Source: Gammaproteobacteria bacterium UBA5078
GTDB taxonomy: Bacteria; Pseudomonadota; Gammaproteobacteria; Pseudomonadales; Pseudohongiellaceae
DNA length: 64,000 nt
Assembly: GCA_002416505.1 (NCBI GenBank)
Contig: DIAM01000004.1
Span: 170,208-234,207 of the forward strand
Direction of reading: 5' to 3'
Under the pieces are notes generated by a model. The model saw only the letters and a program-made list of their open reading frames with translations, had not been told where the DNA came from and searched no databases. Both the position numbers and the translations under genes were made by a program. Below, piece after piece: positions 35,469 through 44,129 of the stretch. The number at the start of each line of letters is the position of its first letter. Position 1 is the first letter of the stretch.

Positions 35469-36961
35469 TATGACCCTTTCGTAAAGTAATCGGATTCTTC
35501 CTGCAACTGCGCAAGCATGGTCTGCACCATCTGCGCGCGCGCCGGATCATCTTCCCAGTTTTTAGCGAAACGTTGTAAATCCTGCGCACGGGCTTTGGCG
35601 AAACGCCCCGTGTCCAACTCCTGATACATGCCATCTAAGTCCAGCACTGCCAGGCCTTTGTCGGAGACTAGAAAATTCGTCGCCTTCATATCGCCATGTA
35701 CGATGTTATAGTCGCGCAGGGTCGCGAAAAGCGCCTTAAACTGACTCAGTGCGCGCTCCCAGGCGGGCGAGTTTATAGGCTCTTTCTTCAGCAAATGCAA
35801 GGCATCCTCGCCCGACAAGTACTCGCACAGAAAATAGGCCTCGCGGCGCAGAGAGCCGAATCGCCACTCCATCATCAGCAAGGGTCTAGCAGTTGTGACA
35901 CCCAACATTTCCAGCATATGGGCATTGCGCCAACACACCCACGCTCGGCTAGGTCGAAACTGGCGTCTTATCCTGTGCCACAGACTCTTGATATTGTAGC
36001 GTTTTAGAACGTATTGCTTGTCGTCGATAGTAATTATCGCGACCGTCGCGGTGCGCCCAGCTTTAATAATCTCGCCGCGTTCGATGAAGGCGTCGGGAGA
36101 GCGCAGGAAGGCTTGCAGGTCTGCCGACTCCAAACTGCGCTCATAGACAATGTAGTGATTCCAGTCACGCCGGTAAGCGTTCGCGCTGGTCTCCCTATAC
36201 AATTTCTTTAGCACGAGCTTGAGACGCTGCGCGCGCTTTTTCCTTAGCAGGGCTGCGAATACAGCGATGTCTTCGCTCAGATCGGCACTAGGACGCTGCT
36301 GTCGATAAAATTCGTAGAGCTTTACCGCCAAGGCGTCATTGCTCACTGGAAACTGAGCGAGGAATAACGCGAGGTTGCGTAGCGAATTCACGCCATCGAC
36401 GCCGTCTGAATTATTGGGATAGCGCTCTAGGTCGCCTGCATCGAGCAGGTATACCACGCTGTCCTTCAAGAGAAAATTGTCTAGATGGATATCCTTCTGG
36501 AGTAGGCCGCGCTCATGGCAATCGGCGATGAGCGAGACGACCTGCTGCAATAGCGCTACTCGTGCTGGCGGTGCGGCCCGCTCCCAGCGCTGGCCGAGGC
36601 TCTCCCCTCCATCGATATAGCGCAGCAGTAAGAATCCGCAGCGCCCATCGACGAGTTTACCGCTGCCCAGTAGTTGGGCACTCTTAATGCCCGCGCTGCA
36701 CAGTGCGTTTACGCCCTGTATCTCGCGCTGTAGATGCTGCTCCCATCGCCCGCGCGCGAAGAACAATTTTGCCACTACCAACGATCCCCGCCAGCGTGCC
36801 AGAGCCACTACGCGTTTTTTCGGCAACACGCGAAACAACTCGATCAGTTCGAGCGTCTCAGTCTGTTGCGTCGTGCCGTTTTCCAGGCGCACCTGAACAC
36901 TCACCGGGAACTGAAGTCGGCGTCCGCTCAAGAGCAATGTCGACGAATTAATGGCTCGCAT
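35468..36961 (-). CDS. Tandem kinase-like protein of the LPS core operon
   Basis: A 497-residue cytosolic protein with two Lip/InaA-type kinase folds. The first has Lys in 'VVAKLFF', catalytic loop 'DIHLDNFLL' and 'LLDAGDLE'. The second has Lys in 'YVLKRYN', catalytic loop 'IVHGDMKATNFL' and 'AVLDLDGM'. Both seem to keep catalytic residues. It lies 9 bp after waaP, and its stop overlaps the carbamoyltransferase start. A similar two-domain protein is, from memory, in the Pseudomonas core cluster. Probably phosphorylates core sugars. Confidence 0.82.
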   Translation of the reverse strand: MRAINSSTLLLSGRRLQFPVSVQVRLENGTTQQTETLELIELFRVLPKKRVVALARWRGSLVVAKLFFARGRWEQHLQREIQGVNALCSAGIKSAQLLGSGKLVDGRCGFLLLRYIDGGESLGQRWERAAPPARVALLQQVVSLIADCHERGLLQKDIHLDNFLLKDSVVYLLDAGDLERYPNNSDGVDGVNSLRNLALFLAQFPVSNDALAVKLYEFYRQQRPSADLSEDIAVFAALLRKKRAQRLKLVLKKLYRETSANAYRRDWNHYIVYERSLESADLQAFLRSPDAFIERGEIIKAGRTATVAIITIDDKQYVLKRYNIKSLWHRIRRQFRPSRAWVCWRNAHMLEMLGVTTARPLLMMEWRFGSLRREAYFLCEYLSGEDALHLLKKEPINSPAWERALSQFKALFATLRDYNIVHGDMKATNFLVSDKGLAVLDLDGMYQELDTGRFAKARAQDLQRFAKNWEDDPARAQMVQTMLAQLQEESDYFTKGS

Positions 36962-36970
36962 CGAAACACT

Positions 36971-37774
36971 TCATACTGGGTTTATCTTCCTGTCCAATTG
37001 CAGCGCCCGGTGCTGTACTTGCTGCCAGAATTTCGCGTCTTGACTGAAGCACTCGCGCAGCGACTTGCCCGAATAGAGGCGCACGAAGCGTAAAAAATCA
37101 TGACGATTCAGGCCGATATGCAGCGCGGAGAAGTATAGCCCCGCCACGTCCTTTACCACCCAGCGGCGCGACAGCTTGCGTCGAATTAGGGCGCGATGAA
37201 GATCGATCAATGACAGCTGCGGCGTAGCGATCTGCTGCGCACTAAACGCCGACTCGTCGTGTAGTAGGAAATGACATAGGTAATAGTCCCGATGGCAGAC
37301 GCCGTTGCCATGCATAATCTTGCTGATGCGCGCTACCTCCGCAATCAGGCTGCGCTTGATCCGATAGGCGGGCTTGCACTGTGGCCACCTGCCACAGTAA
37401 TCCTCGAGGCTAATGGTATTCTCTAAGGCCTCGGTCAGTATGAAGGATTGCCGAGTCGCGGGGTTCCAGCCACGGCTGCCGAAACCAACGGCCGTCATGG
37501 TCGCTAGCCCGAGACTGCGCAGTTTCTCGATCGCACACCATTCGTTCTCCGCACCTAAGACGGGCATCTTCAGGGTCAACAGGTTCTTAATAATTTCGCC
37601 CCAACCGACGCCGACGTGATTCTTCGCGAAGAAGCGCTGCTGTGCGAATTCGAAGCGCAGAGTGCGCCGCCCCTTCACATCACGGTATACGTCGCCCTCT
37701 AGCTCAGACACCTTGCCGAAGGGATCCTGCCCAGCCCATGCCGCCGCGAAGTCATCACGCAGATTCACGATCAT
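36971..37774 (-). CDS. waaP: LPS core heptose(I) kinase
   Basis: A 267-residue kinase phosphorylating heptose I of the LPS inner core. The catalytic segment 'MHGNGVCHRDYYLCHFLL' and metal-binding 'LSLIDLHRALIRRKL' match WaaP (RfaP), as does the N-terminal 'FFAKNHVGVGWGEIIKNL'. Length matches (265). It overlaps the end of waaG by 4 bp (ATGA). Phosphates here usually stabilise the outer membrane by binding divalent cations. Confidence 0.94.
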   Translation of the reverse strand: MIVNLRDDFAAAWAGQDPFGKVSELEGDVYRDVKGRRTLRFEFAQQRFFAKNHVGVGWGEIIKNLLTLKMPVLGAENEWCAIEKLRSLGLATMTAVGFGSRGWNPATRQSFILTEALENTISLEDYCGRWPQCKPAYRIKRSLIAEVARISKIMHGNGVCHRDYYLCHFLLHDESAFSAQQIATPQLSLIDLHRALIRRKLSRRWVVKDVAGLYFSALHIGLNRHDFLRFVRLYSGKSLRECFSQDAKFWQQVQHRALQLDRKINPV

Positions 37775-38913
37775 GCGCCGCCCCCCTTGGTGTTTGCCTT
37801 GACGATATCCTCTATCAAAGTCGCCACTGTCTCGGGCATGCTATACAGGTCTTGCGAGCGGCCGTAGGCAATGCCGTTCGCCCGCCACTGCTCGCGCTCC
37901 GGAGAGGTCAACATCTCCAATAGCTGTTTATTCAGAAGTTGCTGATCGAATGGCGAGGCTGACACAATGCCCACTCGCGCCCGTTCGATGTGAAAGGCAT
38001 AGCCGCAAGTGGCGGTAGTGAGCACTGGCAGGCCCGCGATGGTGGCCTCCAGTAGTGTATAGCCCGCACTCTCACTATAGGCCGGGTGCAACATTAGATC
38101 GGCGCCAAGCAGAAAGCGCGGCACGTCATCACGACCGCCAAGGAACTCACAGCGCTCTTCGATCCCGAGGCGTTTGGCGAGCCTGCGGAAGCGATCCGGT
38201 TTATCTTGCCCCACGACGAAGTAGCGGATGCTGTTACGAAGGCTCGCTGGCAGCGATGCAAGGGCTCGCAAGGAGCGGTCCACTCCCTTGACCACGAAGC
38301 CGGAGCCGATTTGTACTATCGCCAATTCGTGGTCTGCGATGTGAAATTGCCGGCGAAAATCCTTACGGAGCTCTTCCGCGTTCTCGGGCGGCTGACGATC
38401 GCGAGAGATCCCCGGTGGGATATCGTGAAAACGCTCTACGCTATGGGGATAATGTTGTTCGAACTGGCCCCTTTGCAGCGGAGACAATAGCAACACTGCA
38501 GTTTTCGCATTCGCCCCGAACACCGCCTCCTCATAGGCCATGAAGTGGCGATAACGCGGAGTGAAACGATAGTAGAAGCCCCGTTGCTTTTGCGCACGCT
38601 CGGCGAAGCAGGGATCGGCGGCGAAGTAGAGATCTAGGCCAGGCATCTTATTGAAACCGATGACGGCGTCCACGGGCCTTTCCTGCAACGCCGCAGTGAC
38701 TCGTGTGGTGAAACGTCTGTAAAGAGCGTGGCGGCTCCAGGCCTTCACATCCACTAATACGACCTCCAATGCCTCGGGAATCTCGCCCTGCCACTTCATG
38801 GTGTACACCACAACCCTATGGCCATTGGCGACACAGGCGTTAGCGACTCTTAAGAAGTCGCGCTGTTGTCCGCCATAGGGGAAGTAACTGTAGATGAGGA
38901 AGGCCAGAGTCAT
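37771..38913 (-). CDS. waaG: LPS core glucosyltransferase I
   Basis: A 380-residue GT4 enzyme adding the first hexose to heptose II. The N-terminal 'LIYSYFPYGGQQRDFLRVA' glycine loop, 'GFNKMPGLDLYFAADPCFAE', 'VGSGFVVKGVDRSLRAL' and the EX7E motif 'ESAGYTLLEATIAGLPVL' fit WaaG. Overlaps waaC by 4 bp (ATGA) and waaP by 4 bp. Cytosolic face of the inner membrane. Confidence 0.95.
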   Translation of the reverse strand: MTLAFLIYSYFPYGGQQRDFLRVANACVANGHRVVVYTMKWQGEIPEALEVVLVDVKAWSRHALYRRFTTRVTAALQERPVDAVIGFNKMPGLDLYFAADPCFAERAQKQRGFYYRFTPRYRHFMAYEEAVFGANAKTAVLLLSPLQRGQFEQHYPHSVERFHDIPPGISRDRQPPENAEELRKDFRRQFHIADHELAIVQIGSGFVVKGVDRSLRALASLPASLRNSIRYFVVGQDKPDRFRRLAKRLGIEERCEFLGGRDDVPRFLLGADLMLHPAYSESAGYTLLEATIAGLPVLTTATCGYAFHIERARVGIVSASPFDQQLLNKQLLEMLTSPEREQWRANGIAYGRSQDLYSMPETVATLIEDIVKANTKGGGA

Positions 38914-40001
38914 GAGGGCTCCGCGATGCGCTCACGCGCGGCGATCAAACCCTCTAGGGCGGCCAGCACCTGCGTCGGCGCATGGCTGCTATAGCAGGGC
39001 GGATCGACGATGAAAGTTTGGCCCTCTACGCTCGCCTGCACGGGCTCGCCTTGATAGTGGCAGGTCTTGCTCATGCACGGCGCGCAGGCGAAGCTGGAGG
39101 ACAGCTGTAACTGATTCTGCCCAAAGGTGCCCGATAACCCGGGATTGGTGGGACCATAGAGTGATACCGCGGGGACGGCGAGTGCGGCCGCCAAATGACC
39201 CAGGCCGGTATCGACCGACACGATGCCAGCGGCAGAGGCGATATGACGCGCCATGCCAGTTAGATTGTGTCGCTCCAACACCGTTACGCCGGGTATATTC
39301 GCAGCGATTGCCTTGGCACGCTCGAGTTCCACCGCATTGCCCCATGGCAGGCGCACACTATAGCCACGCGCGGTGGCCAGTAGCGCGAGTTCGCGCCAAT
39401 AGGGCACCGGCCAGTGCTTACTTTGCCACGTAGTGCCATGCAGAAACAGGAGTGTCGAACTGGACGAGATCTTCTCGGTTAAGCCAATGCGCGCATAGTC
39501 GAGGCCGTAGTCGACATGCGCAACATCCTCCTCGGTGAGCGAGTAGTTCAGCGCCCGCGAGAATAGCTCGCGCACCCTCTGTACCGCATGTTCATCCCGA
39601 GGCACGGAGAACACCTTGTTGTAGAACAGGGTCGCCATTGGCTCCTTGATGGTGCTATCGCTCAGACCGATGGTCAGCCCCTTAGATAGCCGACTTATGA
39701 AGGCACTCTTGATAAGCCCTTGGGCATCGATCACGAGATCGTAGTGGTCGCGCTTGAGCTCTTTCTTAAAGGCAGCGAATTCGCCGTTGCGCAGCGTGCC
39801 CAAGATGTCTTTGCGCCAGCGCCTGAAGGCCACCGGAATCACCCTGTCGACCGCGGGGTGCCAAGCGGGAATTTCGACGAAATTCTCTTCCACGACCCAG
39901 TCGAATTGCAGGCGGCGATTCGCTCTCTTCGCATCCGTCACCGCAGGGAGCGTGTGGATCACATCCCCGAGCGAAGAGACCTTCACTATTAAGACTCGCA
40001 A
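38910..40001 (-). CDS. waaC: LPS heptosyltransferase I
   Basis: A 363-residue GT9 enzyme adding the first heptose to Kdo. 'MRVLIVKVSSLGDVIHTLPA' is the signature N-terminus; 'FLHGTTWQSKHWP' and 'SVDTGLGHLAAAL' form the ADP-heptose site, and 'YGPTNPGLSG' follows. It has a cysteine group near the C-terminus ('CAPCMSKTC'). Slightly longer than E. coli WaaC. Overlaps the waaF end by 13 bp. Confidence 0.95.
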   Translation of the reverse strand: MRVLIVKVSSLGDVIHTLPAVTDAKRANRRLQFDWVVEENFVEIPAWHPAVDRVIPVAFRRWRKDILGTLRNGEFAAFKKELKRDHYDLVIDAQGLIKSAFISRLSKGLTIGLSDSTIKEPMATLFYNKVFSVPRDEHAVQRVRELFSRALNYSLTEEDVAHVDYGLDYARIGLTEKISSSSTLLFLHGTTWQSKHWPVPYWRELALLATARGYSVRLPWGNAVELERAKAIAANIPGVTVLERHNLTGMARHIASAAGIVSVDTGLGHLAAALAVPAVSLYGPTNPGLSGTFGQNQLQLSSSFACAPCMSKTCHYQGEPVQASVEGQTFIVDPPCYSSHAPTQVLAALEGLIAARERIAEPS

Positions 40002-41104
40002 AACGTGCCGTGCTCCCCTGCCGAGCGTTCATCCGCCGCGGATGAGCCCTTCTGTGTTGATGGTTCGATATCTACCAGCTGCGCCAACGCGGTCAATGCC
40101 AGTTCGGGGCTCAAGTCCACTAGGCAGCGCTTGTGCCCGAGGGGACAGACGCGCTCGAAACAGGGACGGCAGCCGATATCGATAGACAGCAATTGTACTT
40201 GATCTGTAAGCGGAGGAGTAAAATCCGCCGAGCTCGAGCCATACATCGCGACCACTGGCCTGCCTAGTGCCGCGGCGACATGCATCAGACCGGAGTCGTT
40301 ACTCACCACCGCCTTGGCCACCGACATCAGGTCGATGGCTTGGGCCAAGGAAGTACGCCCGGTGAGGTCATGACAGGCTTCTCGCCCGGACTCGCTAAGC
40401 TCCCGTAGAATCTGGTTTGCAACGTCATTGTCCTTCTGGGAACCCATTATCCAGACCTGCCAACCTTTGGCGATCAGCTGGGCACTAATACTGGCGTAAT
40501 GCTGGGCCGGCCATTGCTTGGCATCGCCGAACTCGGCACCTGGGCAGATCGCGAGGACGGGCCGGGCGAGGTCTAGCTGCAAGGCCTTTACGGCGCTCGC
40601 AACCGACTCTGGCTCTGTCACGAGACGAGGTCGTGGCAAGGGCTTAGGCAAGGCGTCGCCATCTGCACGGCCCAGTGCGACAAAGCGTTGCACCATCAGT
40701 GGCAGGGCCTCTTTATCGAGGTCGCGCACGTCATTGAGCAGCAATCCACGCGCCTCTCCGCGCCAACCCGTGCGCCGCGGCACCGCCGCGAACAACGGCA
40801 GCAGCGCCGACTTCAGGGAGTTAGGCAGTACGATGACCTGTTCATAGCCCTCCTTGCGCAGGGAGCGGCCGAGGCGGAAACGACCACCTAGATTTAATTC
40901 GCCGTGCTGAAACGGCAGGTCTATAGCGCTTCTCACCTGAGGCATCCGCTCCAGAAGAGGCCGGCTCCACACCGGGGCCAACACGTCGATAAGCAGACTC
41001 TGACCTTGCGCTCTAGCGTCGGCCTGCAGGCTGATGAACAAGGCCTGCGCCATCACCATGTCTCCGACCCATGACGGCCCCACTATTAGAATTTTTCGCG
41101 TCAT
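39989..41104 (-). CDS. waaF: LPS heptosyltransferase II
   Basis: A 371-residue GT9 enzyme adding the second heptose. N-terminus 'ILIVGPSWVGDMVMAQALF', then 'CPGAEFGDAKQWP', 'SNDSGLMHVAAALGRPVVAM', 'YGSSSADFTPP' and 'CRPCFERVCPLGHKRCL' are typical. ATG 41104 is chosen because it overlaps the glnE stop (ATGA) and gives the family N-terminus; an in-frame start at 41137 adds 11 unlikely residues. Confidence 0.95.
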   Translation of the reverse strand: MTRKILIVGPSWVGDMVMAQALFISLQADARAQGQSLLIDVLAPVWSRPLLERMPQVRSAIDLPFQHGELNLGGRFRLGRSLRKEGYEQVIVLPNSLKSALLPLFAAVPRRTGWRGEARGLLLNDVRDLDKEALPLMVQRFVALGRADGDALPKPLPRPRLVTEPESVASAVKALQLDLARPVLAICPGAEFGDAKQWPAQHYASISAQLIAKGWQVWIMGSQKDNDVANQILRELSESGREACHDLTGRTSLAQAIDLMSVAKAVVSNDSGLMHVAAALGRPVVAMYGSSSADFTPPLTDQVQLLSIDIGCRPCFERVCPLGHKRCLVDLSPELALTALAQLVDIEPSTQKGSSAADERSAGEHGTFCES

Positions 41105-44058
41105 GATGCAGCCACGCTTGGAAATAGGCGTTGCCACACGCGCCCCACGCCCGCTTGTAGCTGCGCGAGCTCTTCGGGCAAGTCGCCCTGCTCCATCTGT
41201 GCCAAGGCGAAGTGATGCAGCGCCGAGCGCAGGCCCAAATAAGCCTGAGTCAATAGCTCGTGCTCCTCGGCATTGAGTAGTCCAGCCTCCCGGGCAGCCT
41301 CGAGGATACGCATATTGTCCGGATATCTGAGCAGCTCCGGGTGCGCACTACAGTGGGCTAACACGAGGTATTGCACCATGAACTCTATGTCGACGATGCC
41401 ACCCGCGGAATGCTTGATGATGAAAGAGAGCTTGCTGCGCTCGGTGGCGGGTTTCTTGGCGAACTCGTCACGCATCCGCGTGCGCATATTGCTGACATCC
41501 TTGATCAACTCTACGGGGTCACGTTCCGCACTTAGAATATTCGCGCGCAGAGCGCTGAACTCTAATTGCAGCTTGCTACTGCCCGCCACCGCTCGCGCTC
41601 TTACCAGTGCTTGATGTTCCCAGGTCCAGGCATCTTTGCGCTCGTAACTCTCGAACGCCTCCATCGAACTGACCAGCAATCCGGACTCCCCAGATGGGCG
41701 CAAGCGCATATCGATCTCATAGAGCCTGCCCGACAGGGTCTGGGTACCAAGCATCATGATCACGCGCTGCGCCAACCGCGTGTAGAGTTCGCGGCTATTG
41801 ATACTGCGCTGGCCCTCGCTAACCACGGTATCCTCTGTCAACGCGCCACTATGCAGGAACACGAGATCGAGATCGGAAATATAGCTGAGCTCGATTCCCC
41901 CTAGTTTGCCGAAGCCGAGGACGACGAAGTCCATCTCGCCGTGCTCACCGCTGCTGTTAACCGGATAGCCAAATTTGCGGGTGAGATAATCCCAGCTTAG
42001 CGCAAGAACTTGCTCCAGCACCGCCTCGGCGGTAAAGCTCAGATAGTCACTCACCTTCATCACCGTAAGTCGGCCCGAGATCTGGGCGGCTGCAACCTGC
42101 AAGGTATGAGACTGTTTGAAATAGCGCAGCGTCTCCATCTGGTCTTCGAAATTATCCGGGTCGATACGCAACAATTGCTGCGCAAGCTCCTCCTGCAATA
42201 CCGCCTTCTCCGGCGGCTCATCGATGCCACCGAGTAGCTCGTCGAGCAGCACCGGGTGCTGGCTGAGGAACTCGCTGACGAAAGGACTCGCGGTGCACAG
42301 GCGTACGACTGCGCTCAAGACATTGCGATTCTCGAGCATCAACACGAGATAGGCGGTGCGCCGACTCACTGCGCTTATCAACATCATCACGCGCGCTAGG
42401 GCTAGGCTAGGGGTTTCCACTTGGGACACCGCATCGAGTAGCACCGGCATGAAGCGCGTGAACCGCACGCGGCTCTCGCCTTCCAATACCACGAAGTTGC
42501 GGTCCTTGCGAAAATCGTGAATTAGTTTCGCGCTCGCGGGCGCATCCTCGAAACCCTTCTGTTCAAGAAATTTCTGCGCCGCGCTCTCTGTCATCTCTTC
42601 ACGCCACAGCTGGCCCCACTCACGCTCCTGTGCACTGCTTACCGCTTGTGTATCCTCCTCGTCGGTGCGAATGACGTCGGCGAAGTGTTGAGCCACACGA
42701 AAACGATGCTGTTCGAGCGCGACGATCAAGGCATCCCAATCGGCATAGCGCATCGCTAACGCTACGCGCTGTTGATCGATGGCGTCTGACACCAGAGTCT
42801 GGGTCTGCTTATTCGCCAAGCCCTGCAGCTTATGCTCTAGGCTGCGCAGAAAGGCATAGGCCTCGCGCAGCTCATCGACTGTCTCTACGGGCAAGTAGTC
42901 ATTCGCCTGCAACACCGCCATGGCCTTATAGAGCGATGGCTCTTGCAGACGCTTATCACGACCGCCATGTACTAATTGTAATGCTTGTACGATGAACTCG
43001 ACCTCACGAATTCCGCCAGAGCCTAACTTAATATCTCTATTCAGGCCTTTGCGCCGCACCTGTTTGTTGATCTGCATCTTCATGCTGCGCAGCGCGTCGA
43101 AGGCTGAAAAATCTAGGTAACGCCTATAGATGAATGGGCTGAGTTGTTTCAGCAAGCCGCGCCCTTGTTGCAAGTCGCCCGCCACAATGCGGCCCTTGAT
43201 CAAGGCATAACGCTCCCAGTCGCGCCCCTGGTTCTGGTAATAGGTTTCCATCGAGTCGAAGCTGCACACCAAGGCTCCCTCGCTACCATAGGGGCGCAGT
43301 CGCATATCTACTCTGAACACGAAGCCATCGGGTGTCACCGTGTCGAGCGCATCGATAAGGGCTTGGCCTAGACGCATGAAGAACTGTTGATTCGCGATAG
43401 GTTCGCCTTGTTCGGGTCGCGTCTCACCACTCTCGGGATAGGCGAATATAAGATCTATATCGGAGGAAAGATTGAGCTCATTCGCCCCAAGCTTGCCCAT
43501 GCCAATCACAACCAACTGCATGGGCTTCCCAGTTCGCTCGCCTACTGGCTCTCCCCATTTATCAGATAAGGTGGCATGTAGCACACTCAACGCACAGTCT
43601 AGCGCGGCATCCGCTAAAGCCGATATGTCTGCGCAAATCTCTAAGACCTGCGCCTTGTTGCAGACATCGCGCCAAATTATGCGCAGCATCTGCTTCTGTT
43701 GGAAGAGGCGCAGCACACTCTTCAACGCCGCCTCCTGATCCGCCTCGCCTAGTGTCTTGTCCTCGCCTAGGGCTTGCGTCAGTTCACCCTTATAGTCTTG
43801 TTTATTGCAGCGCTCGAGTTCACCGCTGCGCACTAGCTCGACCAATAGGCTCGGGCGTTTTATGCACAACTGCGCCACATAGTCGCTCGCACTCCATACC
43901 GCACATAGTTCTTGAGCAAACTGCGCGTTCTCGGCGACAAGCGTGCTCAGTTTATCTACATCGGCTAAGCCACTGTCCTGCTCACTCTGAACAAGACGAA
44001 GCCAGTATCGTTCGACGATTTCGCGAACGGCTAAGGGAAGATTTTGAGTATCCAACAT
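41101..44058 (-). CDS. glnE: Bifunctional glutamine synthetase adenylyltransferase/deadenylase
   Basis: A 985-residue regulator of nitrogen assimilation that adds or removes AMP on GlnA under PII control. Two nucleotidyltransferase sites are visible: 'GMGKLGANELNLSSDIDLIF' (N-terminal, deadenylating) and 'GFGKLGGIELSYISDLDLVF' (C-terminal, adenylating). Each is followed by 'MRLRPxGxxG'. Length fits the Pseudomonas-type protein. It is 71 bp downstream of the GspE-like gene and overlaps waaF, so LPS-core genes may be cotranscribed with it. Confidence 0.97.
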   Translation of the reverse strand: MLDTQNLPLAVREIVERYWLRLVQSEQDSGLADVDKLSTLVAENAQFAQELCAVWSASDYVAQLCIKRPSLLVELVRSGELERCNKQDYKGELTQALGEDKTLGEADQEAALKSVLRLFQQKQMLRIIWRDVCNKAQVLEICADISALADAALDCALSVLHATLSDKWGEPVGERTGKPMQLVVIGMGKLGANELNLSSDIDLIFAYPESGETRPEQGEPIANQQFFMRLGQALIDALDTVTPDGFVFRVDMRLRPYGSEGALVCSFDSMETYYQNQGRDWERYALIKGRIVAGDLQQGRGLLKQLSPFIYRRYLDFSAFDALRSMKMQINKQVRRKGLNRDIKLGSGGIREVEFIVQALQLVHGGRDKRLQEPSLYKAMAVLQANDYLPVETVDELREAYAFLRSLEHKLQGLANKQTQTLVSDAIDQQRVALAMRYADWDALIVALEQHRFRVAQHFADVIRTDEEDTQAVSSAQEREWGQLWREEMTESAAQKFLEQKGFEDAPASAKLIHDFRKDRNFVVLEGESRVRFTRFMPVLLDAVSQVETPSLALARVMMLISAVSRRTAYLVLMLENRNVLSAVVRLCTASPFVSEFLSQHPVLLDELLGGIDEPPEKAVLQEELAQQLLRIDPDNFEDQMETLRYFKQSHTLQVAAAQISGRLTVMKVSDYLSFTAEAVLEQVLALSWDYLTRKFGYPVNSSGEHGEMDFVVLGFGKLGGIELSYISDLDLVFLHSGALTEDTVVSEGQRSINSRELYTRLAQRVIMMLGTQTLSGRLYEIDMRLRPSGESGLLVSSMEAFESYERKDAWTWEHQALVRARAVAGSSKLQLEFSALRANILSAERDPVELIKDVSNMRTRMRDEFAKKPATERSKLSFIIKHSAGGIVDIEFMVQYLVLAHCSAHPELLRYPDNMRILEAAREAGLLNAEEHELLTQAYLGLRSALHHFALAQMEQGDLPEELAQLQAGVGRVWQRLFPSVAAS

Positions 44059-44129
44059 ACAGTCTATTTTCTCTTTCTATGATGTTTATTTCTTATTGGC
44101 GACGAGGCGATAACATGGCGTTGCAATCT

